Counted from the first letter of the stretch, positions 14,745-21,660 are shown. The stretch is 21,660 bases of DNA from Limnochordia bacterium (GCA_023230925.1 JALNWK010000048.1:1-21660), one strand, 5' to 3'. Notes: generated from the sequence alone by a model not told the origin. Numbers and translations: made by a program.

Positions 14745-15917
14745 TTAATTGTAGCTTGCTTGCATCTTGGTATGGGACAACCCGTTTGAACTAGGGAAGT
14801 CACTATCCCATACCACCTGGTACAACATCTCAGCAAGACTACTCCTGGTGACAATTCCATACAAGCGGTCGGACTCGCCTATGATAGGTAGCAGCCCTAC
14901 ATCACTTAGAAACAACAACTCAAAGGCGGTCTTAGCTGAAGTACCCCTGGATACGGTGGGAATATCCACCTGGACGATGTCCTTAATCCTTTTAGAGTTG
15001 CTTTTGTGTTTATTCACGCTTTTGGCAGTCACAATCCCTATGAGTCTATCTTCTTCGTCAACCACCACAAGACTATCCACTCGTTTCTGTCGCATACGCC
15101 GGGCGGCTTGCAATAGTCCAAGTTCCGGTGAAGCGGTAATCGGGGTAGTTCGTGCCACTTCCTCAACTGTAAGCGTCTCAACTTGTAGGGCAAGGCGGTC
15201 CCGTCCAATAAACTCCTCGACGAATTCATCAGCCGGATTTCGTAACAGATCCTCCGGATCATCCGCCTGGACGATCTGGCCCTGTCTCATTAGTACCACC
15301 CTGTCTCCCAACTTAAGTGCTTCATCCATATCATGGGTCACAAACACGATGGTTTTTCTCAATTGATCTTGCAGTTTCTTGAGTTCATCTTGCAGGTTCT
15401 CTCGGGTAATAGGATCTAGGGCCCCGAAGGGTTCGTCCATCAGAATAATGTCCGGCTCCGCGGCAATTCCACGCAAGACCCCGATGCGTTGCTGCTGCCC
15501 GCCACTTAGCTCATGGGGATATCGTGTTAGGTAACTGCCCGGTTCCATACCGACCATTTCCAAAAGCTCTATGACCCGGTCTTTGATACGGTTTTCAGGC
15601 CATTTCTGCAAGCGTGGTACCAACCCTATGTTCTCGCCGATGGTAAGGTGGGGCATCAATCCCGTCTGTTGGATAACATAGCCGATGTTGCGCCTTAACG
15701 CCACTTCATCCACCTTGCTTATATCCTGACCATTGATATATATGGACCCACTTGTTGGCTTTTCAAGTCGGTTAATCATCTCAAGGGTCGTCGTCTTGCC
15801 ACAACCACTAGGACCAATCAGTACCACGAATTCTCCCCGATTGATCTTGAGGTTAATATTGTTTACAGCCACCACCTTTTGGTTATACTTCTTGCTCACG
15901 TTCTGAAACTTGATCAT
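14745..15917 (-). CDS. opuCA: Osmoprotectant ABC transporter ATPase with CBS domains
   Basis: ATP-binding subunit of an OpuC-type importer for glycine betaine, carnitine or choline. In the 390-aa protein Walker A is GPSGCGKTT (35-43), the Q-loop is near QQTG (83-86), the signature is LSGGQ (137-141), Walker B is IILMDEP (157-163) and the switch histidine is in VTHD (193-196). Residues about 250-370 form two CBS repeats (DSLVVVDEEDRLIGIVTAKS and LLPIIGESDRLYGIVTRSS), which in relatives sense ionic strength or bind nucleotides including c-di-AMP. I use ATG 15917 because the GGGGGGA site lies about 10 nt upstream; the frame opens at 15953. First gene of the operon, behind a long leader and a sigma-A promoter. 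Confidence 0.93.
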   Translation of the reverse strand: MIKFQNVSKKYNQKVVAVNNINLKINRGEFVVLIGPSGCGKTTTLEMINRLEKPTSGSIYINGQDISKVDEVALRRNIGYVIQQTGLMPHLTIGENIGLVPRLQKWPENRIKDRVIELLEMVGMEPGSYLTRYPHELSGGQQQRIGVLRGIAAEPDIILMDEPFGALDPITRENLQDELKKLQDQLRKTIVFVTHDMDEALKLGDRVVLMRQGQIVQADDPEDLLRNPADEFVEEFIGRDRLALQVETLTVEEVARTTPITASPELGLLQAARRMRQKRVDSLVVVDEEDRLIGIVTAKSVNKHKSNSKRIKDIVQVDIPTVSRGTSAKTAFELLFLSDVGLLPIIGESDRLYGIVTRSSLAEMLYQVVWDSDFPSSNGLSHTKMQASYN

Positions 15918-16230
15918 GAGCAGAAAATCCCCCCAATCTTGGTTATACACCATGGGTAATACCAGTGGTTAAGCCAGCACCGTTCTGAATAATGGGATAA
16001 GCGGAAAGAACTAAAGACGAGGGAGACAAGTCTCCACTCATAGACTAGCTCGCTAAGCGAGAATAGGAAAGCGACAAGGGCGCCAGCTATATGGAGCCAT
16101 ACAGCTGAAATGTAATCCCAAACGCTCATTGAAGAGATACTAAGTTGTCTTAGGCAGAACCTCGCCTGTCACATATTCCCAAGCATGTTGACATATCTAA
16201 CTATCAACAGCCCCCATGGAATTGTTCTAG
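15918..16230 (-). other. Long structured 5' leader of the osmoprotectant operon
   Basis: About 310 nt separate the predicted transcription start (near 16230) from the opuCA ATG, with no convincing gene between. The leader carries five local hairpins: AGGC/GCCT (16152-16167), CTAAG-TTGT-CTTAG (16140-16153, overlapping the previous one by two bases), CAGCT-TATG/CATA-AGCTG with one mismatch (16084-16107), CTCGC-TAA-GCGAG (16049-16061) and GGAGA-CAAG-TCTCC (16022-16035). I could not match it to the ydaO/yuaA c-di-AMP riboswitch consensus, the glycine riboswitch or a T-box. It may be a cis-acting regulatory RNA. Confidence 0.45.
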
Positions 16231-16236
16231 GTGTTG

Positions 16237-16264
16237 ATTATACCATAGATGAGGATGCTGTCAA
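16237..16264 (-). promoter_or_regulatory. Sigma-A promoter of the osmoprotectant operon
   Basis: On the minus strand, TTGACA (16264-16259) is followed by a 16-nt spacer and TATAAT (16242-16237), with TGG directly before the -10, giving an extended -10 (TGnTATAAT). Both hexamers are perfect. Transcription should start near 16230. An inverted repeat of TGTTGAT (16232-16238 and 16203-16209) overlaps the -10 and could be an operator. Confidence 0.85.
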
Positions 16265-16269
16265 ATCAA

Positions 16270-16295
16270 CCCTAAGAGAAAACCGCTTCGGCTAA
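16270..16295 (-). terminator. Short hairpin with T-rich tail upstream of the opuC promoter
   Basis: On the minus strand, AGCCG-AAG-CGGTT forms a 5-bp stem including one G-T pair, followed by TTCTCTT. It would end transcription from the dehydrogenase operon just before the opuC promoter. The stem is short, so confidence is low. Confidence 0.35.
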
Positions 16296-16358
16296 GATCC
16301 TTTTGGTCTCAAAAACGAGCACAGATCGATGAACCAAAATACTTGCAGCAAGGCCATA

Positions 16359-16387
16359 GCCCGGGTACATGTTAACCGTCCCCGGGC
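16359..16387 (-). terminator. GC-rich inverted repeat after the dehydrogenase gene
   Basis: GCCCGGG (16359-16365) and CCCGGGC (16381-16387) form a perfect 7-bp GC-only stem with a 15-nt loop, starting about 7 nt after the stop codon. No T-tract follows on the minus strand, so this may protect the 3' end or help termination rather than act alone. Confidence 0.4.
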
Positions 16388-16393
16388 CCTTTC

Positions 16394-17374
16394 TTATCCT
16401 TCGTATATCTCTCGATTAACAATATTGGGCGGACACTTGCCCGCCAGCATCATCAGCAGGTTCTCAGCGGCCATTGTGGCCATCTTCGTCCGGGTCTGGA
16501 CACTGGCACTGGCAATATGAGGCACGACCACTACATTATCCAGTTGAGCCAAACCCGCTGCCAAATCCGGTTCGTCCTCATAGACATCTAAGCCGGCGGC
16601 AAAGATCTTTTTGTTCTTGAGAGCTTCTACTAAAGCAGCTTCATGAACAATAGGACCCCGAGCTGTATTAACTAAGACAGCCGTATCTTTCATCATGGTA
16701 AGTTCATCTTTGCCAATCAGGTACTTAGTATCCGCAGTCAAGGGCACATGGAGCGATACAAAATCGCTCTTCTTCAAAAGCTCCGGCAAGGAACAGTAGG
16801 TAACATTAAGGGCTTGTTCTTCTTCCGGGGTCAATCGGGATAAATCGTAATAGAGGACCTGCATATCAAAGCCTTGGGCCCTTCTCGCTACAGCTTGGCC
16901 AATCCGCCCCAATCCAACTAGGCCGAGAGTCCTGCCGTAGACATCCACCCCTAAAAACAGGTTAGGACTCCAACCAGCATACTTGCCCGCTCGGGTATAG
17001 CCATCTGCCTCCACCACCCGTCGGGCCGCGGCCATTAATAGGGCCCAAGCCAGATCCGCGGTAGTCTCGGTAAGGACCCCCGGGGTATTCGATACAGGAA
17101 TCCCCAATTGGGTAGCTACAGCAATATCGACATTGTTAAACCCAACCGCATAGTTGGCCACTCCTTTGAGTCCACTACCAGCCCTTAGAATCTCCTCATC
17201 TATCTCATCTGTTAGCAGACACAGCAATCCATCTTTATCCCTTATCTTGTTAATTATCTCCTCTTTGGAAAGCACCCGTTCTTCTTCGTTTATCTCGACA
17301 TCGCATACCTTTGTGAGTAAATCAATTCCGGGCTGGGGAATACGTCTGGTAACTAGAACCCTTCGTCGTTCCAT
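16394..17374 (-). CDS. D-2-hydroxyacid dehydrogenase, glyoxylate/hydroxypyruvate reductase type
   Basis: NAD(P)-dependent reduction of a small 2-oxoacid to the D-hydroxyacid (for example glyoxylate to glycolate, or hydroxypyruvate to D-glycerate). The 326-aa protein begins RRRVLVTRRIPQPGIDLL, typical of the glyoxylate reductase/D-glycerate dehydrogenase branch. The substrate-binding loop is ANYAVGFNNVDI (73-84), the Rossmann motif GLGRIG (154-159), and the catalytic triad Arg 239 (NTARGPIV), Glu 268 (DVYEDEP) and His 286 (VPHIASAS). There is no C-terminal ACT domain, so it is not a classical SerA. The start is ATG 17374 with GGAGGTGG 9 nt upstream. Last gene of the operon; the hairpin region before it may adjust its expression. 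The exact substrate is uncertain. Confidence 0.9.
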   Translation of the reverse strand: MERRRVLVTRRIPQPGIDLLTKVCDVEINEEERVLSKEEIINKIRDKDGLLCLLTDEIDEEILRAGSGLKGVANYAVGFNNVDIAVATQLGIPVSNTPGVLTETTADLAWALLMAAARRVVEADGYTRAGKYAGWSPNLFLGVDVYGRTLGLVGLGRIGQAVARRAQGFDMQVLYYDLSRLTPEEEQALNVTYCSLPELLKKSDFVSLHVPLTADTKYLIGKDELTMMKDTAVLVNTARGPIVHEAALVEALKNKKIFAAGLDVYEDEPDLAAGLAQLDNVVVVPHIASASVQTRTKMATMAAENLLMMLAGKCPPNIVNREIYEG

Positions 17375-17416
17375 CTAGTCCCACCTCCAAGTGGAATATA
17401 AGAGGCGTATCCGAAG

Positions 17417-17455
17417 GAGAAGGGCCCCCAAGGGCCTAAAAAGGCCACCCTTCTC
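17417..17455 (-). promoter_or_regulatory. Nested and competing hairpins between deoR-type gene and dehydrogenase
   Basis: Directly after the regulator's TAA, GAGAAGGG (17455-17448) pairs with CCCTTCTC (17424-17417). Inside, GGCCT-TTTT-AGGCC and GGCCC-TTGG-GGGCC are two 5-bp hairpins sharing the central GGCC, so only one can form at a time. No T-tract follows. The element could be a partial terminator, an RNA-processing site or an attenuator setting dehydrogenase level. Confidence 0.5.
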
Positions 17456-18223
17456 TTACTGGTTCCCTGCAATCAATACCTTGATGCCTTCGCCTTCTAA
17501 AGCATGTAGTACATCTTTGTCGGCGTTATTATCGGTGATGATCATGTCTAGCTTCCCAAGCGATAAGTAAGATACCATCGCAGGTCTGCCGAGCTTACTT
17601 GAGTCAACCAGAAGTACTGAACTTGTGGCAGCTTCGGCCATCACGGTTTTGATTTCCGCTTCAAAGTTGTTGGATACAGCCGGTCCATGATCTACTGTTA
17701 TCCCGGCTGCAGCAAGAAAGGTCCAGTCTACCCGGATACGCTCAATAAACTGCTTAGCCGTGGGGCCAACAAGGGAAAGCTCTGCTTTGCGCAAAATTCC
17801 CCCTACAACCTCCACAGTAACCCCAGGGACATAAGCAAGTTCTGTCGCAATTGCAAGTGAATTGGTGACAACCGTCAAATCCTTTTTGTGTATGAGGGAA
17901 CGAGCAAGCTGCAGTGTAGTGGTACCACCATCTAGTATTAGCGTTTGACCATCTTGGATGAGCTTGGCTGCACGGGTGGCAATCATTCTCTTTTCATTCA
18001 TGTATTGATTGCTTCGTTGGGCGAACGGCAAAACACTGATGGACTCCTCTACGATTGCCCCCCCATGGGTGCGTTTTAGCACGCCTTCGGCCTCTAACTT
18101 CTTAAGATCCCGGCGGATAGTCTCTGTTGCGACCGCAAACCGCTGGGATAGATCCTGCACCGATACCGCCTTCGTCTCCTCGATAATCTCAATGATGTGC
18201 TTTCTCCGTTCACTGGCCAGCAT
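17456..18223 (-). CDS. DeoR-family transcriptional regulator
   Basis: Probable repressor of its own operon, responding to a phosphorylated sugar or sugar acid. The 255-aa protein has the DeoR winged helix at 1-57 (MLASERRKHIIEIIEE, then VSVQDLSQRFAVATETIRRDLKKLE) and HGGAI at about 54-58. It is followed by the DeoRC sensor domain with LILDGGTTTLQLARSL, LTVVTNSLAIA, VEVVGGILR, SLVGP and a C-terminal LLVDSSKLGRP segment, all standard. The start is ATG 18223, with GGGGG upstream, 20 nt after the aldolase gene. Being third of four genes suggests autoregulation, but no operator was identified. Confidence 0.93.
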   Translation of the reverse strand: MLASERRKHIIEIIEETKAVSVQDLSQRFAVATETIRRDLKKLEAEGVLKRTHGGAIVEESISVLPFAQRSNQYMNEKRMIATRAAKLIQDGQTLILDGGTTTLQLARSLIHKKDLTVVTNSLAIATELAYVPGVTVEVVGGILRKAELSLVGPTAKQFIERIRVDWTFLAAAGITVDHGPAVSNNFEAEIKTVMAEAATSSVLLVDSSKLGRPAMVSYLSLGKLDMIITDNNADKDVLHALEGEGIKVLIAGNQ

Positions 18224-18243
18224 CCCCGTTACCCCCTAGACTA

Positions 18244-20295
18244 CTACTCAAATAACTGACTCAACTCATCTAAATCTTGTCCTCGCTCATTCTGCAAGTA
18301 CGCAATGGCCTCCTCGGTTCTTAGCTCATCATGACAGATCCTGTAAACTGCGTTAGCTACAGCCCGGGGGTCATCCTTACCAGGATATAAAACGTTCCGT
18401 CCAACCATGGCCCCGAAGACATTATTCCCTTCACCCATACCCCGTTCGAAGTTTTGCATCATACCTGTGGGATCACCACTGGAAGGACCACCAAGCATCA
18501 ACATAGGCAGAGTACTCGCTTGGGTTACCCGGTAAAACTCAGGGACATAGGGAATCTTCAGCCACAGGTCCCTTGACGAATCACCCAATGCAGAGGCAAT
18601 GCCAATCATCTTGATTAACGCGTCGGCATCAGCAATAACTCGGTATCCATCACCTTGTTTTTCCACAGGCAAGGGCTCGACGAATACCGGAAGGTTAAGG
18701 GCCCGACACTGTGCAATGGCCTTAGCACAATAATCCATCGTTTGCACCGAATAGCGGGAGTACCTCCCGGTCTCTAGTCGGAATAGGATCTTGGCCCCAT
18801 CCATGTTTAGTTCTCTCATCCGTTCCGGGGTGAAGCAAGTCATCCGATCATCCATTTCGTATTCAATGCCAGCAAGTCCCGAACGATTCATGGATCCAAT
18901 CAGAAGCTTGCCGTCCAGGAACCCAGATAACCCCTTCTCTTTCCTTAGGTAATCCAAGATAAGCAGGTCCTCAATGATATCTGTGGTCGCCATAATCCCG
19001 TCAATGAGCTCTGTTCCCATCACCCGGGCTACACGACCCAGATAGTCCATTCGATCTCCCATACGGACCGGCTCATCCCCAACACCAGTTACATTCCGCG
19101 CCGGATGATCCGCTGCTAGAATCAGAAGCTTGCCATTCTGAAGTAATGTCTTGCGCCTTTCTCTCGCCTTTGCTGCCTCTTCAATAATCGCCGGTCGGGT
19201 CAGGCGGGCATCGGTCACACCTTGAAAAACTGCTTCGGTGAAATAACGCCGGGTTTGGAAATAGTAAGTACCAAGGGCGTAGTTGACATCAATCCGACTT
19301 CTCGCCTTGTCATACCATGATTTCGCCACATCTACCAAGGATTTGCTCAATTGGCTACCTGCGGGCTGAAACTCAAAGCCTACCCCACCAGTATACCCAA
19401 TCTCATGCAGTGCCTTAACAAACTCAGCCAGCATCTCTTCGGTGACAGCACTTCCGGGGTAATCAAAACCAGGATGGGTATCACCATATAGGGGATCTTC
19501 AGAATCCATAACACAAGTACCAATGTGTACATGTACCAGATACTTGCCGAGGGTCTTCACCGTCTCGGCGGTCTCCGGCTCAAAGGACATGTTCTTAATC
19601 ATAGGCATATGACTTAGGTCATAGAGGAGACCAAAGTTCTTATGTCCATAGATATCCCGGACCCGTTCTGCCACAACTAGGGCATCTTCCGAGGGGCCAA
19701 TCAATTGGTTCTTACAATTGCGCCCATCGAGGCGATCAAAAAGTTCCAGGGCAATACTCAAGGGTTCCCGCCCCAGCTCTTTGGCCCGCGCGGTGGCATA
19801 AGCGCAGATCTCATCTAGTGAGCGGATCAAAGCCTCAATAGCCCGCTGCCTGAGTCTGAGTCCCGACTCGGTTCCTGGGTCGGTGCCACTAATCAGACCA
19901 AATTTAATAGCATGCATGTCGTAGGCTTCATCAATGTAGGATAAGATCCGTTCGACTGCTTGCTGCCGAAGCACCTCATCAATTGAACTAATATCGGTCT
20001 TGGCGATTAGTCCATCTTCGTTGTAAAGCTGAATCGGTTGGGCGGAGAAGATGATCTCCATATCATGCTCTAATAGCAGTTCCACTGCCTTTCGCCTAAT
20101 CTGAGGGTTCTTAATCCGGGTGATCTCTATGGAGCCAAAATAGGGATCCTTTGCCACTTCCTCTAAACTCGCTAGTAGGTAACGTTCCCTCGCCTCACCC
20201 CTTTGCACCGACTTGGTGGCTCCAGGGCCTGGGTAGGCCATGAAATGAACTAAACCAACCTTGTTATGATCCAAAGCCATCATTGGTGGATGCAC
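18244..20295 (-). CDS. Two-barrel fusion: sugar-phosphate isomerase-like plus class I aldolase-like protein
   Basis: A 683-aa protein made of two TIM barrels. Residues about 10-335 resemble the sugar phosphate isomerase/epimerase (xylose isomerase-like, IolE/IolH) family, with probable metal ligands Glu 184 (ALELFD), Asp 226 and His 229 (LLYDLSHM), His 255/257 (VHVHIGT) and Glu 308 (GFEFQPAG). Residues about 345-683 resemble class I aldolases of the DeoC/LacD superfamily (Cgl0159-like): LILAADHPARNV (391-402), a likely Schiff-base Lys 580 in LWLKIPYVPEF, and the phosphate-binding GGPSSGDPTG (602-611). Family assignments are from motif memory. The start is GTG 20295 with an AGGAAGGA site further upstream than ideal; ATG at codons 5-6 is an alternative. 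The likely role is isomerisation followed by aldol cleavage of a phosphorylated keto-sugar; the substrate is unknown. Confidence 0.78.
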   Translation of the reverse strand: MHPPMMALDHNKVGLVHFMAYPGPGATKSVQRGEARERYLLASLEEVAKDPYFGSIEITRIKNPQIRRKAVELLLEHDMEIIFSAQPIQLYNEDGLIAKTDISSIDEVLRQQAVERILSYIDEAYDMHAIKFGLISGTDPGTESGLRLRQRAIEALIRSLDEICAYATARAKELGREPLSIALELFDRLDGRNCKNQLIGPSEDALVVAERVRDIYGHKNFGLLYDLSHMPMIKNMSFEPETAETVKTLGKYLVHVHIGTCVMDSEDPLYGDTHPGFDYPGSAVTEEMLAEFVKALHEIGYTGGVGFEFQPAGSQLSKSLVDVAKSWYDKARSRIDVNYALGTYYFQTRRYFTEAVFQGVTDARLTRPAIIEEAAKARERRKTLLQNGKLLILAADHPARNVTGVGDEPVRMGDRMDYLGRVARVMGTELIDGIMATTDIIEDLLILDYLRKEKGLSGFLDGKLLIGSMNRSGLAGIEYEMDDRMTCFTPERMRELNMDGAKILFRLETGRYSRYSVQTMDYCAKAIAQCRALNLPVFVEPLPVEKQGDGYRVIADADALIKMIGIASALGDSSRDLWLKIPYVPEFYRVTQASTLPMLMLGGPSSGDPTGMMQNFERGMGEGNNVFGAMVGRNVLYPGKDDPRAVANAVYRICHDELRTEEAIAYLQNERGQDLDELSQLFE

Positions 20296-20324
20296 CAGTT
20301 AGATACATCCTTCCTCCCTTCGGT

Positions 20325-21512
20325 TTATCCTTCTACCACTTTTCGTAATCTTTCAATACCCTCTTTGATCTGTTCTGTGCTTGTCGCGTAGGAAAGCCGC
20401 ACGTACTCTTGGTTCTCCCAGCTGTCCTTGCTTCCAAAGGAAGTTCTTGGCAGTACTGCCACATTACCCTCGTACAGGGCCTTCTTCTGGAACTCCTTGG
20501 CATCCTTCAGGCCAAGCTTACGGCATGCCTCGGTGACATTAGGAAAAACATAGAAGGCACCACTAGGCACCCGACAACTGATACCATCGATATCGTTTAG
20601 TAATCGAACAATGAGGTCCCTTCTTGTCTTGAACTCCTGCCGCATCGCTTCTGCTGCTTCTTGGGGACCCTGTAAGGCCTCGATCCCTGCGATCTGGGTA
20701 AAGGTGGCGGTACAGGACTCACAATTGGTCTCGATCCGGGCGATGTCAGCGGCAAGACTGGCATTTGTAACTCCATAACCAAGGCGCCATCCCGTCATAG
20801 CATAGGTCTTGGAAAAACCATCAATGATAATGGTCCGCTCCTTCATCTCAGGGATCGAGCTAATGCTCATAAATTCCCCATCGAAGATCAGCCGAGAATA
20901 AACCTCATCACTCATTACCCACAGGTCGTAGGTCAAAGCAAGTTCGGCCACAGCCTCCAATTCAGCGGCCCCCAGGACACCACCTGTGGGATTTTGTGGG
21001 GAATTGAGGATAATCATTTTAGTTTTTGGTGTAACTAAGGATTGTAACTGGGTAATATCAAACCGAAAGTCCCGTTCCTCAAGAAGGGGTAATGGTACAG
21101 GGACTCCTCCCACAAACCTAATGACCGATTCATAAATCGGAAAACCGGGATTGGGGTAGATGACCTCATCCCCGGGATCGACACAAGCTAATATGCCGTG
21201 GAAAATGATGGGTTTAGCACCGGGAGTCACCACCACTTCCTCCGGACGGACCGATATTTTTCTGGTGGTGGATATGTACGCGGCAATTGCCTCACGTAGT
21301 TCCATTAACCCTGGCGAAGGACCATAGTGGGTTTGATCTTCATTAATCGCCTCACACGCAGCTTCTTTGACATTCCCTGGAGTAGCAAAATCCGGTTCCC
21401 CAATGGCAAAACTAATGATGTCTCTACCTTGGGCTTCAAGTTGCTTTACTTCTGCTAGGACCTCAAAGGCCGTTTCCGTGCCCAGCCTTCCTAGCCTCGT
21501 CGCTTTACGCAT
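20325..21512 (-). CDS. Class I/II pyridoxal-phosphate aminotransferase, AspC-like
   Basis: PLP-dependent transaminase of fold type I, cytoplasmic, 395 aa (family about 380-400). Visible landmarks are ISFAIGEPDFATP (33-45), the phosphate-loop region GAKPIIF (98-104), the Asn of LNSPQNPTGG (Asn 174), Asp 202 and Tyr 205 in MSDEVYSRL, the Schiff-base Lys 235 in DGFSKTYAMTGWRLGY, and the carboxylate-binding Arg of EYVRLSYA near the C-terminus. This matches the aspartate/aromatic aminotransferase Igamma subgroup common in Bacillota. The start is ATG 21512 with GGAGGG about 7 nt upstream. First gene of the operon, 29 nt before the fused isomerase-aldolase. Likely donor/acceptor pairs (aspartate, alanine, glyoxylate) cannot be distinguished by eye. 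Confidence 0.92.
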   Translation of the reverse strand: MRKATRLGRLGTETAFEVLAEVKQLEAQGRDIISFAIGEPDFATPGNVKEAACEAINEDQTHYGPSPGLMELREAIAAYISTTRKISVRPEEVVVTPGAKPIIFHGILACVDPGDEVIYPNPGFPIYESVIRFVGGVPVPLPLLEERDFRFDITQLQSLVTPKTKMIILNSPQNPTGGVLGAAELEAVAELALTYDLWVMSDEVYSRLIFDGEFMSISSIPEMKERTIIIDGFSKTYAMTGWRLGYGVTNASLAADIARIETNCESCTATFTQIAGIEALQGPQEAAEAMRQEFKTRRDLIVRLLNDIDGISCRVPSGAFYVFPNVTEACRKLGLKDAKEFQKKALYEGNVAVLPRTSFGSKDSWENQEYVRLSYATSTEQIKEGIERLRKVVEG

Positions 21513-21549
21513 AGTGGTCCCTCCACATTTTTTCGCTTACACAACATAT

Positions 21550-21576
21550 ATTCCACACGTAAAAACAAATTCCTGC
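21550..21576 (-). promoter_or_regulatory. Sigma-H (Spo0H) type promoter of the aminotransferase operon
   Basis: On the minus strand GCAGGAATT (21576-21568), an 11-nt spacer and GTGGAAT (21556-21550) followed by AT match RnAGGAWWW-N11/12-RnnGAATWW at every specified position. The predicted start would lie about 30 nt before the aminotransferase ATG. This implies expression at the transition state or early sporulation. No better sigma-A promoter was seen in the 148 nt available. Confidence 0.65.
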
Positions 21577-21660
21577 CCGTTTTGCGTGGTTTTTTGTGTG
21601 AATGTAGGCGAACAGACAAGACCACTTTTCTAGCAGACTTCCGCAACTATGATTTTGCAA

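Noticed and set aside
14767..15366. 199-codon plus-strand open frame opposite opuCA
   Set aside because: Low-complexity, serine/threonine-rich translation antisense to a clear ABC ATPase, with no motif of its own.
15914..16129. 71-codon minus-strand frame whose TGA overlaps the opuCA start as ATGA, resembling a translationally coupled leader peptide
   Set aside because: No ribosome binding site precedes its ATG, its composition is odd (six tryptophans), and it runs straight through the hairpins of the leader. It is more likely a chance frame.
15918..16230. c-di-AMP (ydaO/yuaA) riboswitch, expected before osmolyte transporters
   Set aside because: The conserved sequence blocks of that class are not visible in the leader, so I describe it only as structured and unassigned.
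1..21660. CRISPR arrays, tRNA/rRNA genes, T-boxes, prophage or defence islands
   Set aside because: No regularly spaced repeats, cloverleaf-like sequences, specifier/antiterminator pairs or recognisable phage or defence genes were seen.

Overview
The window looks like chromosomal DNA from an endospore-forming member of the Bacillota (Firmicutes), probably an anaerobic or deep-branching lineage. The evidence is a complete GerA/GerB/GerC-type germinant-receptor operon, strong Shine-Dalgarno sites before GTG/TTG as well as ATG starts, a sigma-A promoter (TTGACA-N16-TATAAT, extended -10) and a near-perfect sigma-H (Spo0H) type promoter. Base composition is moderate, and every intact gene except one lies on the minus strand. 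I see no rRNA, tRNA, CRISPR array or intact mobile element.

Layout. (1) 1-937: no intact gene. It holds decayed sequence, including a transposase C-terminal remnant (about 386-640, minus) and a protein-like frame broken by a stop (57-380, minus). (2) 938-7193, minus: a housekeeping run read from right to left. It comprises a YigZ/IMPACT-family protein, a Ski2/Mtr4-like RNA helicase with a DSHCT domain, a non-catalytic plus catalytic pair of M16 peptidases (YmfF/YmfH-like), and 5-formyltetrahydrofolate cyclo-ligase. (3) 7295-11445, minus: a four-gene germinant-receptor operon, gerA-gerB-gerC plus a small two-helix membrane protein. (4) 11609-13006, plus: an ADP-dependent glucokinase/phosphofructokinase family kinase, divergent from gerA and the only plus-strand gene. 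It has a sigma-H-like promoter and a hairpin covering its ribosome binding site. (5) 13128-15917, minus: a three-gene OpuC-type osmoprotectant ABC transporter (ATPase with CBS domains, one permease, membrane-anchored binding protein). A strong sigma-A promoter drives it through a leader of about 310 nt rich in hairpins. (6) 16394-21512, minus: an operon of class I aminotransferase, a two-barrel fusion (sugar-phosphate isomerase-like plus class I aldolase-like), a DeoR-family regulator and a glyoxylate/hydroxypyruvate reductase-type dehydrogenase, preceded by the sigma-H-type promoter.

How they fit together. The last operon resembles a DeoR-controlled route for an unidentified sugar or sugar acid: isomerisation, aldol cleavage, reduction of a small 2-oxoacid and transamination. 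Its promoter suggests expression at the transition to sporulation. The ADP-dependent kinase beside the germinant receptor suggests, as inference only, sugar phosphorylation when ATP is scarce, such as during germination. The most interesting leads are the ADP kinase/germination neighbourhood, the fused isomerase-aldolase operon, the structured opuC leader, and the cysteine-bearing coiled-coil insert of the helicase.
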